The notes beneath the pieces are model-generated. The model was not told the DNA's origin. It searched no databases and was given only the letters and a program-made list of their open reading frames with translations. A DNA stretch of 64,000 nt from Pestalotiopsis fici W106-1 (taxonomy: Eukaryota > Ascomycota > Sordariomycetes > Amphisphaeriales > Sporocadaceae): positions 5,707,888-5,771,887 of the forward strand of contig NW_006917092.1 in assembly GCF_000516985.1 (NCBI RefSeq). Reading direction: 5' to 3'. How positions within the stretch are numbered: position 1 is the stretch's first letter; every line of letters starts with the position of its first letter. Shown here piece by piece: positions 1 to 10,225 of the stretch. A program made the position numbers and the translations under genes.

Positions 1-383
1 ATACGGGCTTCGCACGCCCAAACAAGATGATAACAATGAATACTCTCAGCTCGGAGTGTGAGGTCAATTTACCTCAGCTGGATATTCATTGTGGGCCGGA
101 CACTGCAAAAGGTAACAGGACATGGGGAGTGCTTTGGTTCGATGGAATAGCTTACTCGGCCGTATTCATAAATGCCTCGATCCCACTGAGTCATGTGAAC
201 TGTACAGGTCTTCTGGTTGCGGGTGAGAGCAAACGCCTCTTGTTGGTGTTGGGGCAGATGAAAGGAACAAACGACGTGATCTTTTACAAAATCGGCATGT
301 GTGAAGCAGTCATCAACGAAGACGAAGATGATTTGCCATGGGAGAAAATTTCGAAGGCGGCAAACCGTGTAATGTTAGGGTAG
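1..383 (+). CDS. 3' end of an unrecognised protein gene (partial at left edge)
   Basis: The frame is open from the left edge of the window to the TAG at 381-383, giving about 127 residues, so this is probably the last exon of a gene that begins outside. The ATG at 27 is not necessarily a start. The sequence is mixed hydrophobic and acidic, with no signal peptide or membrane segment, and ends in a short acidic stretch (EDEDDLPW). I do not recognise the family. It could be the C-terminal tail of a large accessory protein such as a heterokaryon-incompatibility type, but nothing in the visible part proves that. It converges on the kinase-like gene at 475-1958, about 90 bp away. Confidence 0.45.
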   Translation, partial: TGFARPNKMITMNTLSSECEVNLPQLDIHCGPDTAKGNRTWGVLWFDGIAYSAVFINASIPLSHVNCTGLLVAGESKRLLLVLGQMKGTNDVIFYKIGMCEAVINEDEDDLPWEKISKAANRVMLG

Positions 384-474
384 TGACTGTCATATCTATA
401 TTGGCGGTGTAGAATCACCGACTTTTGGACTCGGAATCTATTGGTGAGATCGGTTTATCAATCTCCATCGATCC

Positions 475-1958
475 TCAGTAACCCCATCTCTTCAGATACG
501 CGTCGATCTGACTTGCATGATTCTTCTTGATCCTCTGAATCTGCTCCGGGGTCCGCTTACTCAGCCACCTTTGCGAAGCGAAATAAGGTGGGAATACTGC
601 CTCAAGAAACCATTTTACCCCGGCCAATTCTCCGACGCCCTTGATATCCTGCGGCCGAAGCACACCGGCTCGAGCAAATTCCTCACTCAATACTTCCAAG
701 GTTCTCCACGGAACATCAGCTCTCTCCTCTTCTGCCGTAGGAATATTCCCTTCGCACCCGTGGAGAAGGCACTTGACCCATTGCTGCATTGGGCCTTCTT
801 CGAGGGGTCCGAGGAGGATGTGACCCAGTAGACCCATTGAATAGAAATACTCGTCCGCCGGAGTGGCCACGTGCGAGAAATCAAAGTCGAGCAAGGCTGT
901 CAAACGATTGCTTTCGACATCAAAGAGCATGTTGAATATGTCTAGAGGCTGATTGTTAGTGATCTATTACTCGATGATGAGCTGAGAGTCGACATGAAAT
1001 CCAACTCACCAAAATCTCCGTGCACCAATGTTGGTCGATGAATCGAGTTCTGCTCTGCTACCTTTGCGATTCCATCTTGGGCTACAAGCCTGTCGAGACG
1101 ATCCCGCAAACTGTTTCCGCCGGGCTGCAGATCAGTCTCGCGCCAACCACGGACAATGTTCTCATTTCCATCGGCCTCTTGGAGCTGATGACGCAGCATC
1201 TGGGCATGCATCTCCGGATACGTCTCAAACGGCCCTCCACAGGGAATCGACGTGGGGCCCGTGACAATGTTGCCCGCTTCGTCAAACCGCAGACCGCCGT
1301 ACCCCTTGACGCTCGGCGGCAGCTCGTAGCTCTGAATGAGCTTGAAGACGGTGGCAATCTGCGCCAGCAGGTCGCGCTTCTTTTCCTCGTCAAGTTGTTC
1401 AAACGACGTCTTTTCCTCGCTGTTGGCGCTGAGCCCAAACGTGCTGTCGAGCCCCACACCAGCCTTGTGCTCTTGCAACACATACCCGTACGTACCGTCC
1501 TGATCTGAGGGGGCGCATGAATTCCAATCGTATACCTCTGGTACCAGGCTTGAGCTGTACGACGACAGGGCATCCCTCATTAGTGTCATGGCTGCGACTT
1601 CATTCTCGACTCTTGCGTCATGGTTGACCAGTGCCTGGGGATTGGAGATGCGAATCACCACTATGGCAGTCTCAGCGGGCAGCGATACGACGCCCGGCTT
1701 GACGATTTTCTTGGTCTGAGAGTTGACGGCGTCTTGCAAATCATCCGACGCAAGGTCGATTTGATAAACGAAATTGTTTGAATCTCTACCCAAGGTCTTT
1801 AATCCAGTTACCTATGACACGATTTCAGTTCATGTCAAAAAGACGTCGAGATTCAAGATAAAAAGCAAAGAACCAACCTCGCGACCAAATTCATCGCGCA
1901 GGAGATCTTTGATGAACCTCTCCCGGTTTTCTGGAGTTTGCTCCATCATTGGCGACAT
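475..1958 (-). CDS. Aminoglycoside phosphotransferase (APH)-family kinase-like protein
   Basis: Three exons on the minus strand, 1958-1878, 1811-1010 and 941-475, joined by GT-AG introns of 66 and 68 nt, give 449 residues. The APH fold is shown by the catalytic loop HGDFDIFNML at residues about 291-300, which is created by splicing exon 2 to exon 3, and by the metal-binding LLDFDFSH near residue 311. The N-terminal part carries the alternating strand pattern of an ATP-binding lobe. In fungi such proteins are usually of unknown substrate (small-molecule or protein kinase-like), so no specific reaction is claimed. The start at 1958 was chosen because the short first exon splices in phase to the body and begins MSPMMEQTPEN. 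The family call is firm; the substrate is unknown. Confidence 0.8.
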
Positions 1959-3330
1959 TTCTTGGCAAGACTCAAGATTCTGATCAAATACGCGTCTGGC
2001 CTTGGGTTGAAGAAAACATTCTCGGAATCATATGAGAAGATGGGTCTTTTAATACCCGAGTCTGTCATATCATGTTCATCATATCATGTTCACATCATAT
2101 CATGAGCTTGCATAAGCCACATGCGGGACATGGGTTCAATTGTCTCATTCATGCCTCGACACCCTTGTAGGTGTGCCTCTGATTGGGAAGGTGCGTTTCC
2201 AGCAGATGCGGCGCAGCGCTTTTACGCATGCCATGAGGTACTATGTATGCATTTAACTTGGCACTCACAATTTTGCATAAGAGTGGTGTTATTGATACCT
2301 TTCTCACCAACCATTTACTGGTTTGTACATTGTGTGCAAAATTGATAAAGCTGCAAGATCTTATTTCGTTGTGAGGGGGCACCACGTCAAAAATCCAGAT
2401 GCTCGTTGTTTGACGAAGAGTCGTGCTTTCTCTTCCGGATCGGTTTGCTCATCTAAACTTCGTTAGTTTATAGTCATTGAATTCCGTGGTTTTGATTCCC
2501 AGCCCCTGGCTCATTGTGCGCGATGTTGTGAGCGCACAATACCGCATTTTGACGGTTTGAGACCGTTGTCTTGCATGCCTTTGCAGGGAAGTGAGGTCAA
2601 TCAAATACACACTGGTTTGGATTGAAAATCCCCTGGGGGTTCTACGATAGAATAACCAACGACCACATTTTCCACAGCCTGCTGAGGGACATTATCAATT
2701 TTGGAAGCACCTATGTGACGGTACTGCATTTTGTGCAGGAATGAGCTGTAGCCTTAGTTGGACTGGGTCTGCTCGCTGCAAGGTGGGGGGGCGAGACTTC
2801 TAGCGCCGGATATGCTTGAGCTGGACGGCTCTGCGGATCTGCACATCGGCGACATCGTAACAACGCAATATTGTGAATGGTAGCCGTATTCCATCATCAG
2901 ACATGCAGGTGTTCGGTTGGCTATCAACCCGCCAACTTATATGTGATGATCTGCAGCCCGAGGAATCATCAAGGGTGGGGACCCACCCGGCGAGTATGCA
3001 AGTCAAGCCAACTGCATACTTGGCTACCCTTTTGATATGCACGAACTTTGTTACATTTGACGCACCAAACCACTGCACTAGCTGAACAAAATGTGAAGCT
3101 CCGGACTAGGAACTAGCCTAATAGTGGTTATATGGTACGGCGCAATAACATTCGACTTTGGTTTATTGCAAACGATGATAAGAACGAACTTGTCTCTTGA
3201 GACCAATCAGACGTGACCGTCTTGCTCAGCAAGTGAGTGTACTCACCACACTTAAAACAATTGAACTCTTCCCTGCAGCCGCCAATTTAACGATACCACC
3301 ATTAGCCCTGCTCCCCAAGAAAAATACACA
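1959..3330. other. Intergenic stretch, no gene seen
   Basis: About 1.37 kb between the APH-like gene and the GMC oxidoreductase. Short open frames here show no coding character. A small imperfect direct repeat of a CATATCATGTTCA-like unit lies at about 2066-2105. The last few hundred bases must hold the promoter of the GMC gene. No copy of the cluster motif GCCGACGGC was found here. Confidence 0.5.
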
Positions 3331-5540
3331 ATGGGGCTCTACACAGTGTTGCCAGAGAGTGTCCAAGAAGTTGATATCATCATCGCTGGAGGTATGTGGA
3401 ATAGCAATTGCACTGCACGAACGCCATGATCAACCCTCACAATGAACCATGCATGAATTCTTTTTTCCATTTTCGGGAGGCTAATTTTGCATCCATAACT
3501 TCTAGGTGGAACGTCTGGGTGCATTGTGGCGTCAAGGCTAGCAGATGCAGATCCGAATCTTTCAATTTTAGTCATAGAGCATGGGCCCAACAATCAGAAC
3601 AACCCTCTGGTTACTCACCCCCTGCTCTGGCGCGCACACTTGGCGCCACAAACTGGGACGACCATATACTACATCGGGAAGAATGAAGCTCAACTCGGTA
3701 ATCGTGGTATCTACGTTGCTGCTGGTGGCGTTCTCGGTGGGGGTAGTTCGATTAATCTGTCCATGTATACGCGACCACAAGCCAATGACTACGATGCATG
3801 GAAGTCAAGAGGCTGGTCCTCCAATGATTTGATTCCATACATCAACAAGGTATGCGAGACTTTCTTGTGTGTTTCTTGCGGGAGCACGGCTGACAGGCTC
3901 CTATTAGGTAGAGACATACCACGGCGACGGACTCAAGGAGCACCACGGACACAATGGCCCAATTCATGTTTCCAGTGGTCCCTATCGCCAGAATGGAGCA
4001 GAGCGAAATTTTATTTCCTCTATGAATCAATTGGGCTACTCAGAAAACAAAGACTTGCAGGATCTTGACTCGAGCACTGGAGTATCGCATTGCCTCAAGT
4101 ATGCAAGCGCAGATGGTACACGACAAGATGTCGCACATGCCTATCTACACCCAAGAATCCAGGATGGTCGTCACGATAACCTGGAGGTCCTTCTCGAGTC
4201 GCAGGTGACCAAGGTCCTTTTCGATACCACCACCAACCGAGCCCTTGGTGTCGAATATAGAGCAAATCCCGCATTCTCAAAGGAGGCTGCATCACAGCCC
4301 CCACGCCGGGTCAATGCTAGGCAATTTGTTGTTCTTTCATGCGGCACATTGGGCAACCCTCCCATCCTGGAACGTTCGGGAGTGGGGGATACGAAAATCT
4401 TGGAGAATGCTGGAGTACCAGTCGTGGCAGATGTGCCTGGTGTAGGAAATGGGTATCAAGACCATCAAGTCATCTCCTATCATTACATGTCCAGCATGGC
4501 GATGGAGGAAACAAGTGATATTGCATTCCGTGACCCTGCCACGGCCATTGGGTCGTTGTTGATGAGTCAAAGTCCGATTCTTGGTTGGAACGGCTTTGAT
4601 GCATCGTCCAAGATCAGGCCAACCGAGACAGAAGTTGCTTCCCTCGGACAAGACTTTCAAAATGCGTGGGACAAAGATTTCAAGGACCTTCCGTCAAAGC
4701 CTCTAGGGACTGTGATCTTGTCGACAGGGTGGGTGATATTTCTGAAGATTGCCCATGTTCTTACTTGTTACTGATTTGAGTAGACTCCTCGACAACCCAG
4801 CAACATTCCCAGAGGGAGTTTATTTCTCCTTGGGATGCTACAATTCTTATCCATACTCGAGAGGCCACATTGTATTTACCCACCAGTCCGATGACCAACA
4901 CACTATGCTCTAGGCTTACTGACAATCTGCGAAAGCATATCACCGGACCAGCGATGGATGACGCTCTTGGTTTTGAAACAGGATTTCTTGCAGACCATGC
5001 TGAGATTGATCTGAAAACACACATATGGTTGTTCAAAAAGCAGCGCGAAGTGGCACGACGCATGAACATTTACAAAGGTGAGGTTGAAGGCCATCAACCG
5101 GCCTATCCGACAGGATCAAGCGCCACCTTTGCACCTGCTGTCCCGACCAACAATAGAACTTTGATTGGATACACTGAGGAGGATGACGCTGCTATCGGTG
5201 ACTACATTCGGAAGAATATCACCACTTGTGTAAGTTTAGTCCGTGGACCCACCCTTGGCGCAGTAGTCACACAGAAAGCTTTGATATCCATTATAGGATA
5301 TAAGCAGATGCTGACTATAAACCATTCCAGTGGCATGGCCTTGGAACTTGCAAGATGGCGCCTCGTGAGGAACAGCTCGGTGTGGTTGACGAAAGGCTCA
5401 ACGTGTACGGCGTCAAAGGGTTGAAGATTGCGGACCTCAGCATTGCCCCGCGTAATGTTTCGGCAAATACCAACAATACTGCCTTGACGATTGGGGAGAA
5501 GGCTGCTGACCTCATCATTCAAGACCTTGGGCTCATTTAG
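3331..5540 (+). CDS. GMC-family FAD oxidoreductase (alcohol oxidase-like)
   Basis: Six exons (3331-3391, 3506-3849, 3908-4728, 4784-4871, 4936-5229, 5331-5540) give 605 residues. The N-terminus carries the FAD-binding AGGGTSGCIVASRLA (formed across intron 1). The first GMC signature GVLGGGSSINLSMYTR and the second, GTLGNPPILERSGVG, follow, and the C-terminus has the catalytic-region histidine in WHGLGTCKM and an asparagine in NVSANTNNTALTIGEKAA. Members oxidise alcohols or sugars with FAD and release hydrogen peroxide. Exon 5 was placed by the conserved run SRGHI-HITGPAMDD, which requires a 64-nt intron ending GCGAAAG. No secretion signal or clear peroxisomal tag is seen (end LGLI). It lies upstream of the regulator on the same strand and may belong to the catabolic cluster, although its upstream region lacks the shared motif. 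The natural substrate is unknown. Confidence 0.88.
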
Positions 5541-6075
5541 GGCAATTTGCGTAAAATTGGTTCTAAAGACTATACCTATTCAGCTTGGTCGGTGGTGTTA
5601 TATCGTACATGGTTACCAATTGTGGGGAAGCAATCCAACATGAATAGTGGACACCATAGCAGAATGGATACAATCTTTCCAACGGTTGTCAAGTTCTTTG
5701 CATTCTGATAATTTAATTCCAACCCACTCGTCTAATAACATGGGGTTTTCAACTGCTACCCTTTATTTATTCTCACGATGGTTCATATTCGTAACACCTG
5801 CAATTTATAAGCTCAAAACTAGTATCAACAGCCCCGACCTTCGTAAATATTTATATCACCGAACTCGGCAGTATAAGTGCCAATGCAGGCGCCCGATGAT
5901 TAGCCGGGACCACCCAGTTACGCCTGCAAGGTGTAGAAATAGAGAGATAGACAATATCATTAGCGTTGTTTCGGACAGCCGACGGCCAACTCTTCTTATT
6001 CACTTACAATCTTGGCTACCTTATCTACTACTCTGGGTACGGATAGGCGAGCATACAGCGCCGTCTTTGTAGGCG
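5541..6075. promoter_or_regulatory. Promoter interval of the Zn2Cys6 regulator
   Basis: 535 bp separate the GMC stop from the regulator start. The interval is AT-rich in its middle and holds one copy of the shared cluster motif at 5978-5988, 88 bp before the start codon, which suggests autoregulation. No convincing gene lies here. Confidence 0.5.
5978..5988 (+). promoter_or_regulatory. Candidate Zn2Cys6 operator (CCG-A-CGG), site 1
   Basis: Reads GCCGACGGCCA, a CCG/CGG inverted pair with one base between, as Zn2Cys6 dimers often recognise. The identical 11-mer occurs at 9993 and, inverted, at 25488. Binding by the neighbouring regulator is inference. Confidence 0.45.
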
Positions 6076-8420
6076 ATGGACCGTAACGGTGCGCGCAAAC
6101 CGCGTTCTCGCCGCAACAGGCCGTGCGACTTTTGTCGTTCGCGCAAGGTTGCTTGCAAGATCGAGAAAGAGCCCCCTTGCCAACTTTGCCTGGACAAGTC
6201 CCAAGAATGCACCTTCAATGAGGCAACGAAACCTCGAAAACGGCGTCATGTTGGTACAGAGGGTGCGCCCGGCACAACGGCGGGCAGCTCGTCAGCGGCC
6301 ACAATTCATCCCGAAGCCGGCATTGCTGCAGACATGGGCTGGTCACAGTATGAGGACGATAACGATATGCTCACTAGTTTCCTACAGACCTTTGACCTCG
6401 AGCAGAACCTCCTGCCCGGACCCGCAAGCTTCCTCAGACCAGGCCCACACTCTGCTTCCTCCGCCTCCCCAGGCTCTGGTATTGGACAATCCGCTACTGG
6501 TGATTACCCCGTCTCGGAGATCTGTTCTGCTTCACAGCGTCTTATTTTCTTCTACTAGGTACATCGGGTTCTCAAGATCTGGAGCACCCTACTGTTGATC
6601 CCAAAAGTCGTCATGACTGGACCAGTACAGCCAAGAGATATGTCGGTCCTTCTGGAGATCTCGACCCATTTCTATTGGCCTACCGCTCCTACAACACCGA
6701 CAACACATCGGTTTCTCATTTTGCCGCGATAGAATACCATCGCACGCGCCCGCTCAATGGAGCTGATTGTGAAATCTTACCGCCTGCGGTCTTCACCATG
6801 AGCCGTAGCATCAGCTCCACGGTTAGCACCAGTCTTACTGAAAATACCCTGCGGCATTCATTTGAGCAAAAAATCGATGATATTACTGCATCGGGGCTGG
6901 TTGCATTGTTTTTTAGGTTTGTCCATCCTTATCAACCGATAATCAGCCGTCTTCAGTTTCCAGCCGAGGAAGAAGGCGTATCTCTCATACCTCTGGGTCT
7001 GCTTAGTGCCATATGTGCAACAGCAATACCATTTGTGCTCTACGATGATGCCCTCTGTGTTGAATCCTCAAGGCTTCCCACATCGAGCGAGCTCTACGAT
7101 ATTGCGTCGGATGCACTTGCGAGAGATTTGGGGAACCCTTCAATCGTGACTCTACAGACTCAGCTGCTTCTCTTACATCGTCACCGTGATAAACAAGCTC
7201 CCATAGGGGATGCTTCCATCTGGTCACAATGTGGTCAAATGGTATCTTTGGCGCAGATTCTTGGCCTCAATGACGATTCATCGAGCTGGACAGCCCTCAC
7301 AGGGTGGGAGAGGCGCCTACGGAAGCGATTATGGTGGGCAGTCTGGATCACTGAGAAATGGACAGCTCTGGGTCAGGGCATGCCAAGCCACATATCCAAG
7401 GCAACCTGGACAGTCCCGCCTCTGGATCGTTCGGATCTCATTGATGATCCTGGCCATAACGAAGAACCATCAATGTACTTCAAGCTGCTTGCGGAACTGA
7501 CGATCATATTAAATGACATTATCGAAGCCTTCTTCACGCTGAATTCTACAACGCGCGCCATGGACGACTTTGGCAATTCTCTCCAAGTTGCCCGAGCACT
7601 TCGACTGAGATTGAAGGACTGGCATAACTCGCTTCCAGAAACGCTCCAGACAGAGCAGCAGAGTGGCAGTTGGATGATGGATGATTCATCAAGTCCAGAT
7701 CTGAACGGAAATGCTTCGTTGGGGGTTGCTTTTTTCACTGCGCAACTAACGATTTTTCGAGCTTTGATGCGGCCGATCTCAATGAAACGCCTGCACTCTG
7801 CTATCGCCGGTCTCAGCATGGGCAGTCTCAATTCCTCAAAAATCACCCCGCAGTCTGTGTCTGCTACTCTTGACGGTGCCATTGTTGCACTGGAAAGCTT
7901 GATTCGGTTTGTCGGGAATTTCAACACGACAGAATGGGATGCTTTCTGGCCTGGGTGTATGTCTAGCCACCTGATTTATTTATCCGTCGACTTTTCATGC
8001 TTTTTTCGATTAGTACTCACATTGTTTATACTAGGGTCTAAGCATAATTTTGCGCTTGCTTCAACGTTATTGTTACAGTGTTGTCTAATCACATCCCCTA
8101 CCGACAGTTGGCAGGCAAACCAAACATCAGCGCCTCAAGGAGCTGACCCGGATGCGCGGTCTCTGGGCCAATTGGATGCTAACGACAGACCTTTGGAAAG
8201 TTCAAGCGGCGCTCAATTATCGGCCGTACACGCTCGCTTGCAAAACCTCGCCCAGAGATGGCGATGGACCTTGCGTTTAGCAACGCGAGGAGCGGCCAAC
8301 AATAAAGGTCTTATTGATTCCAGTCTACGGCGTGTTGATGCGCTATTGACGGAATGGAGAAGGGCACAGAGCACTCACTTTGAGCATCCCACCTGGGCCA
8401 ATAGAAGGGACAAGACGTAG
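6076..8420 (+). CDS. Zn2Cys6 transcription factor, TamA/Dal81-like, probable cluster regulator
   Basis: Three exons (6076-6499, 6559-7956, 8035-8420) give 735 residues. The N-terminal zinc cluster has cysteines 17, 20, 27, 35, 38 and 45 (C-x2-C-x6-C-x7-C-x2-C-x6-C), preceded by a basic run. The middle is a fungal_trans domain with LQTQLLLLHR and RKRLWWAVWITEKWTALG-type segments resembling TamA/Dal81, known co-activators of nitrogen-catabolic genes. The second intron (78 nt, a multiple of three) is inferred because splicing restores FWPGWSKHNF and removes an uncharacteristic hydrophobic insert. The reading frame ends at TAG 8418-8420 but stays open for 42 further codons with protein-like composition, so the C-terminus may be truncated by a nonsense change. 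Its position inside the cluster and the motif in its own promoter suggest it controls the neighbours. Family firm; role inferred. Confidence 0.85.
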
Positions 8421-8549
8421 ACGAAGGAGCTCATGGAAGAGCTAGCTGATCCTGTTGAGCATGTTGAGGTACGAGAGAGGTGTATTGAGGAGCTACATCT
8501 ATTGAGCCATTGCTGGTGGTCTGCGGCGTATATCGTCCGCGCTATATGA
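8421..8549 (+). other. In-frame continuation of the regulator beyond a TAG
   Basis: Directly after the TAG the same frame runs 42 codons to TGA 8547-8549. The peptide begins TKELMEELADPVEHVEVRE and ends in a Trp-Trp-containing segment (CWWSAAYIVRAI), which looks like genuine helical C-terminus of a fungal_trans protein. It may be a lost end, a readthrough extension, or follow a sequencing error. Confidence 0.45.
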
Positions 8550-8633
8550 CAGAAGAATCCCACACTCAACTCCTCGATATGACCAATATCATAGTCGTTC
8601 GCAACATCTTAGAAGATGAGGGGAAACTACTGT

Positions 8634-9731
8634 CTAAATCCCGTCCGCCGCAAGCATTTTTGGTTCCACAACACCAGTATAGTCTGTTATCATTCGGTAC
8701 TGATCTGGCCTTCTGTGCTTTGCAAAGGCAAATGTCTTCTCCTTTCCTCGTCGGCAGTCGCCTAGATCAATGTTCGCAATCACCAACTCATCCTCCTTGG
8801 TGCTTGCCTCGGCAAGAATATGCCCGTTCGGGTGGACGATAATGGTGCCCGAGATAAGAGAGTGCCCATCTTCTAGGCCGCACTTTGCAACATTGACACT
8901 GAAACACGCATTCATGTAACTGTTGCCCTGGCAGGAAAGCTTGTGATGAAAAAGCACCTCCTCCTCGGCTGTTTTCCGATCAATGTCCTCGCTAGTGCCC
9001 AGTAATTGCGGCGCATATGCCGTCGTATTGTAACCACAGAATACAAGCTCGGCCCCCTGTAAACCATATGATCTCCAGCCCTCGGCCCAGCGCCTGTCGT
9101 TGCAGATGAGCATACCAAAGATGGCATCCCCCGAGCCCTCGAGCGGGATAGCTTCACCGGGACCGGCTGCCGTTTTGGCGGCATTTGGCAGCAAGCCTGG
9201 CGCTCGGAATGCAGGAAAGCCCAGGTCCCCGTTTGAAAAATAGCGCTTCTCCAGCTGCTGCGTTGCGCCAGGTTGTTTGAACGGCTCCACTACACCAGGG
9301 AGATGGACTTTGCGATACTTTTGAACAATCCGGTCGCTGCGAGCAGAATAGTAGACGCTCGAATTGTAGTAGCCAAAACCGTCTCCCGTCGGAGCCTTTT
9401 CGGCATATCCCACATAAACGTCAATGCCTAGGTCCCGAGCATGGTCGAACAGCGGCTTGATGCCTGGTGATTGACGCAGGCCTCCGTTTTGGGGATCATC
9501 GAGGTCAAAGTATGCTTCAAGCTCGGTATGATCCATAAGATGGCGAGGGAAGAAAGTAGTGAATGCCAACTCGGGGAAGGCGACGACTTGAACACGGCTT
9601 GCTGATGCCTGATCGAGGAGGCGGAACATGCGCTGTAGGACCGACTCTCTTGAGTCTGCGAGGTGGATGGGCCCTAGCTGTGCAGCTGCAACCCTCAACG
9701 GGCGCTTTGGGCGTTGGTTTGTGTTTGTCAT
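8634..9731 (-). CDS. N-carbamoyl-D-amino-acid amidohydrolase (D-carbamoylase), nitrilase superfamily
   Basis: A single-exon gene of 365 residues starting at the ATG at 9731; the frame is open further upstream but without an ATG before the promoter. The nitrilase catalytic triad is visible as Glu54 in FPELAFTTFFPR, Lys141 in YRKVHLPG and Cys210 in LICNDRRW. The phrases FPEL-TTFFPR, EKRYF-GDLGFP and ICNDRRW are characteristic of bacterial D-carbamoylases, in which the two arginines after the Cys-Asn-Asp bind the substrate carboxylate. The enzyme would hydrolyse N-carbamoyl-D-amino acids to D-amino acid, CO2 and ammonia. About 25 extra residues precede the catalytic Cys compared with bacterial forms. 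It is divergent from the amidohydrolase at 10226 and convergent with the regulator. No targeting signal is seen, so a cytosolic site is likely. A beta-ureidopropionase-like activity is the main alternative. Confidence 0.85.
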   Translation of the reverse strand: MTNTNQRPKRPLRVAAAQLGPIHLADSRESVLQRMFRLLDQASASRVQVVAFPELAFTTFFPRHLMDHTELEAYFDLDDPQNGGLRQSPGIKPLFDHARDLGIDVYVGYAEKAPTGDGFGYYNSSVYYSARSDRIVQKYRKVHLPGVVEPFKQPGATQQLEKRYFSNGDLGFPAFRAPGLLPNAAKTAAGPGEAIPLEGSGDAIFGMLICNDRRWAEGWRSYGLQGAELVFCGYNTTAYAPQLLGTSEDIDRKTAEEEVLFHHKLSCQGNSYMNACFSVNVAKCGLEDGHSLISGTIIVHPNGHILAEASTKEDELVIANIDLGDCRRGKEKTFAFAKHRRPDQYRMITDYTGVVEPKMLAADGI

Positions 9732-10225
9732 TGTCAAGGACTCTGGGTGCGGCGTGGCAGTCTTACTTGCTGTGAACCTTTTGATATGCACCTATGGGTT
9801 TCGTCCTACAGTTTGCAGTATGAGCATTATATCTGGCTGCCTTCTACCATAGTCTGGTATTCACAATGGACTTATCGAGCCGGTATAACAATACATACTA
9901 GCTACTAGGTTAGGTATGTAATGTAGGCGTCTTAGTTGGTCTTCGGCTAGCTCCGGTGTTTGCCGTCGCCGTCGCCGTTGATTTGGGTTCATGCCGACGG
10001 CCACTGGCCTCCCGCTCGCTTTTGACCAATCTAAAGTTGGAGCTCTGAACCGGAGTGTGGAAACAATGCGAGGATGTCTTATCATGATGTCGTCTATACC
10101 ATTTCAAAATTTTGTCTTCCAACTTGCAATGCGCTGGTTTAAACCTCGGCCTGCTCACCCCTCACGACTCACCAAGATCAGCCACCAGCTCCGACAGGAC
10201 TAGCAACAAACGCCCCCCAGACACC
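9732..10225. promoter_or_regulatory. Divergent promoter of carbamoylase and ATZ/TRZ amidohydrolase
   Basis: 494 bp shared between two outward-facing genes. It holds a GCCGTC-GCCGTC-GCC triplet run at about 9962 and the cluster motif at 9993-10003, roughly midway between the two start codons. Several TTATC/GATA elements typical of nitrogen-regulated fungal promoters are also present, though such short sites are common by chance. Confidence 0.5.
9993..10003 (+). promoter_or_regulatory. Candidate Zn2Cys6 operator (CCG-A-CGG), site 2
   Basis: GCCGACGGCCA, identical over 11 bases to the site in front of the regulator. It lies 262 bp from the carbamoylase start and 223 bp from the amidohydrolase start. 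Confidence 0.45.

Noticed and set aside
5647..6072. 141-residue ORF before the Zn2Cys6 regulator
   Set aside because: AT-rich, contains no motif, and overlaps the regulator's promoter; composition looks random.
10112..10225. N-terminal extension of the ATZ/TRZ amidohydrolase upstream of the ATG at 10226
   Set aside because: The open frame there does not resemble the family, whose first strand begins just after the ATG at 10226.
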